A stretch of 13,600 nt of DNA from Pseudomonadota bacterium (GTDB taxonomy: Bacteria > Pseudomonadota > Gammaproteobacteria > Steroidobacterales > Steroidobacteraceae). The notes below the pieces were generated by a model, which was not told the DNA's origin, did no database searches, and was given only the letters and a program-made list of their open reading frames with translations. A program made the position numbers and the translations under genes. Shown piece after piece: positions 13,569 through 13,600 of the stretch (positions within the stretch are counted from its first letter, which is position 1; each line of letters starts with the position of its first letter). The DNA is taken from positions 1-13,600 of the forward strand of contig QGVD01000085.1 in NCBI GenBank assembly GCA_003242685.1. The letters run 5' to 3'.

Positions 13569-13600
13569 CCGGGAGGGGGGTTCGTCGGTGGGGTCGTCAG
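13569..13600 (+). pseudogene. Continuation of the MrpB domain after an in-frame stop
   Basis: Directly after the TGA at 13566-13568, the same frame reads PGGGFVGGVV, the conserved MrpB motif that usually follows 'LLLRGHNL'. The codons before the stop (residues 827-839) fit the family poorly. Either the bases here are wrong or the gene is truly interrupted; it runs off the window edge. Confidence 0.6.

Overview
The window (13,600 bases, GC-rich throughout except the first ~90 bases) reads as a chromosome segment of a proteobacterium, most likely beta or gamma. I base this on strong G/C preference at third codon positions, on FdsC/FdsD-type formate dehydrogenase genes, on a GcvT-fold aryl O-demethylase of the LigM type, on SpeD/SpeE with an Rnk-like gene, and on an Mrp/Pha antiporter of the fused A-B kind. 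Species cannot be told from this sequence. I saw no tRNA, rRNA, insertion sequence, phage gene or CRISPR array.

Region 1 (1-4333) is a plus-strand one-carbon cluster: FdhD/FdsC, FdsD, a divergent methylene-THF reductase (MetF-like), a PfkB/adenosine-kinase-like kinase and FolD. It ends in an 11-bp-stem hairpin terminator. Region 2 (4334-7010) holds a secreted protein made of two tandem DUF6491-like repeats and a 468-residue LigM/DesA-like O-demethylase with its own promoter-like site and a very clear Rho-independent terminator. Together they outline a route: methyl ether + THF -> methyl-THF (LigM-like), -> methylene-THF (MetF-like), -> methenyl- and formyl-THF (FolD), -> formate (enzyme not in the window), -> CO2 (formate dehydrogenase, of which only the delta subunit and the sulfurtransferase lie here).

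Region 3 (7011-8220) carries two small minus-strand genes, one a secreted protein whose C-terminal half resembles a peptidase-inhibitor I9/subtilisin prodomain, and a possible small plus-strand membrane protein. Region 4 (8187-10734) starts with a good sigma-70-like promoter, then about 680 bases of hairpin-rich leader that contains a 93-codon frame with a perfect Shine-Dalgarno. It continues with speD, speE and an rnk-like gene, each pair joined by a 4-base ATGA overlap. The operon makes aminopropyl polyamines and co-translates a GreA/GreB-fold RNA-polymerase-associated protein.

Region 5 (10735-13600) has a perfect 11-bp-arm inverted repeat overlapping a candidate promoter, then mrpA. The mrpA frame stops at a TGA inside the MrpB-domain PGGGF motif, and the motif continues in the same frame after the stop. 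That points to a sequencing or contig-edge error, or a real nonsense mutation.

The two items I would look at first are the long speD leader with its small frame, and the kinase plus tandem DUF6491 protein sitting within the O-demethylation/C1 oxidation locus.
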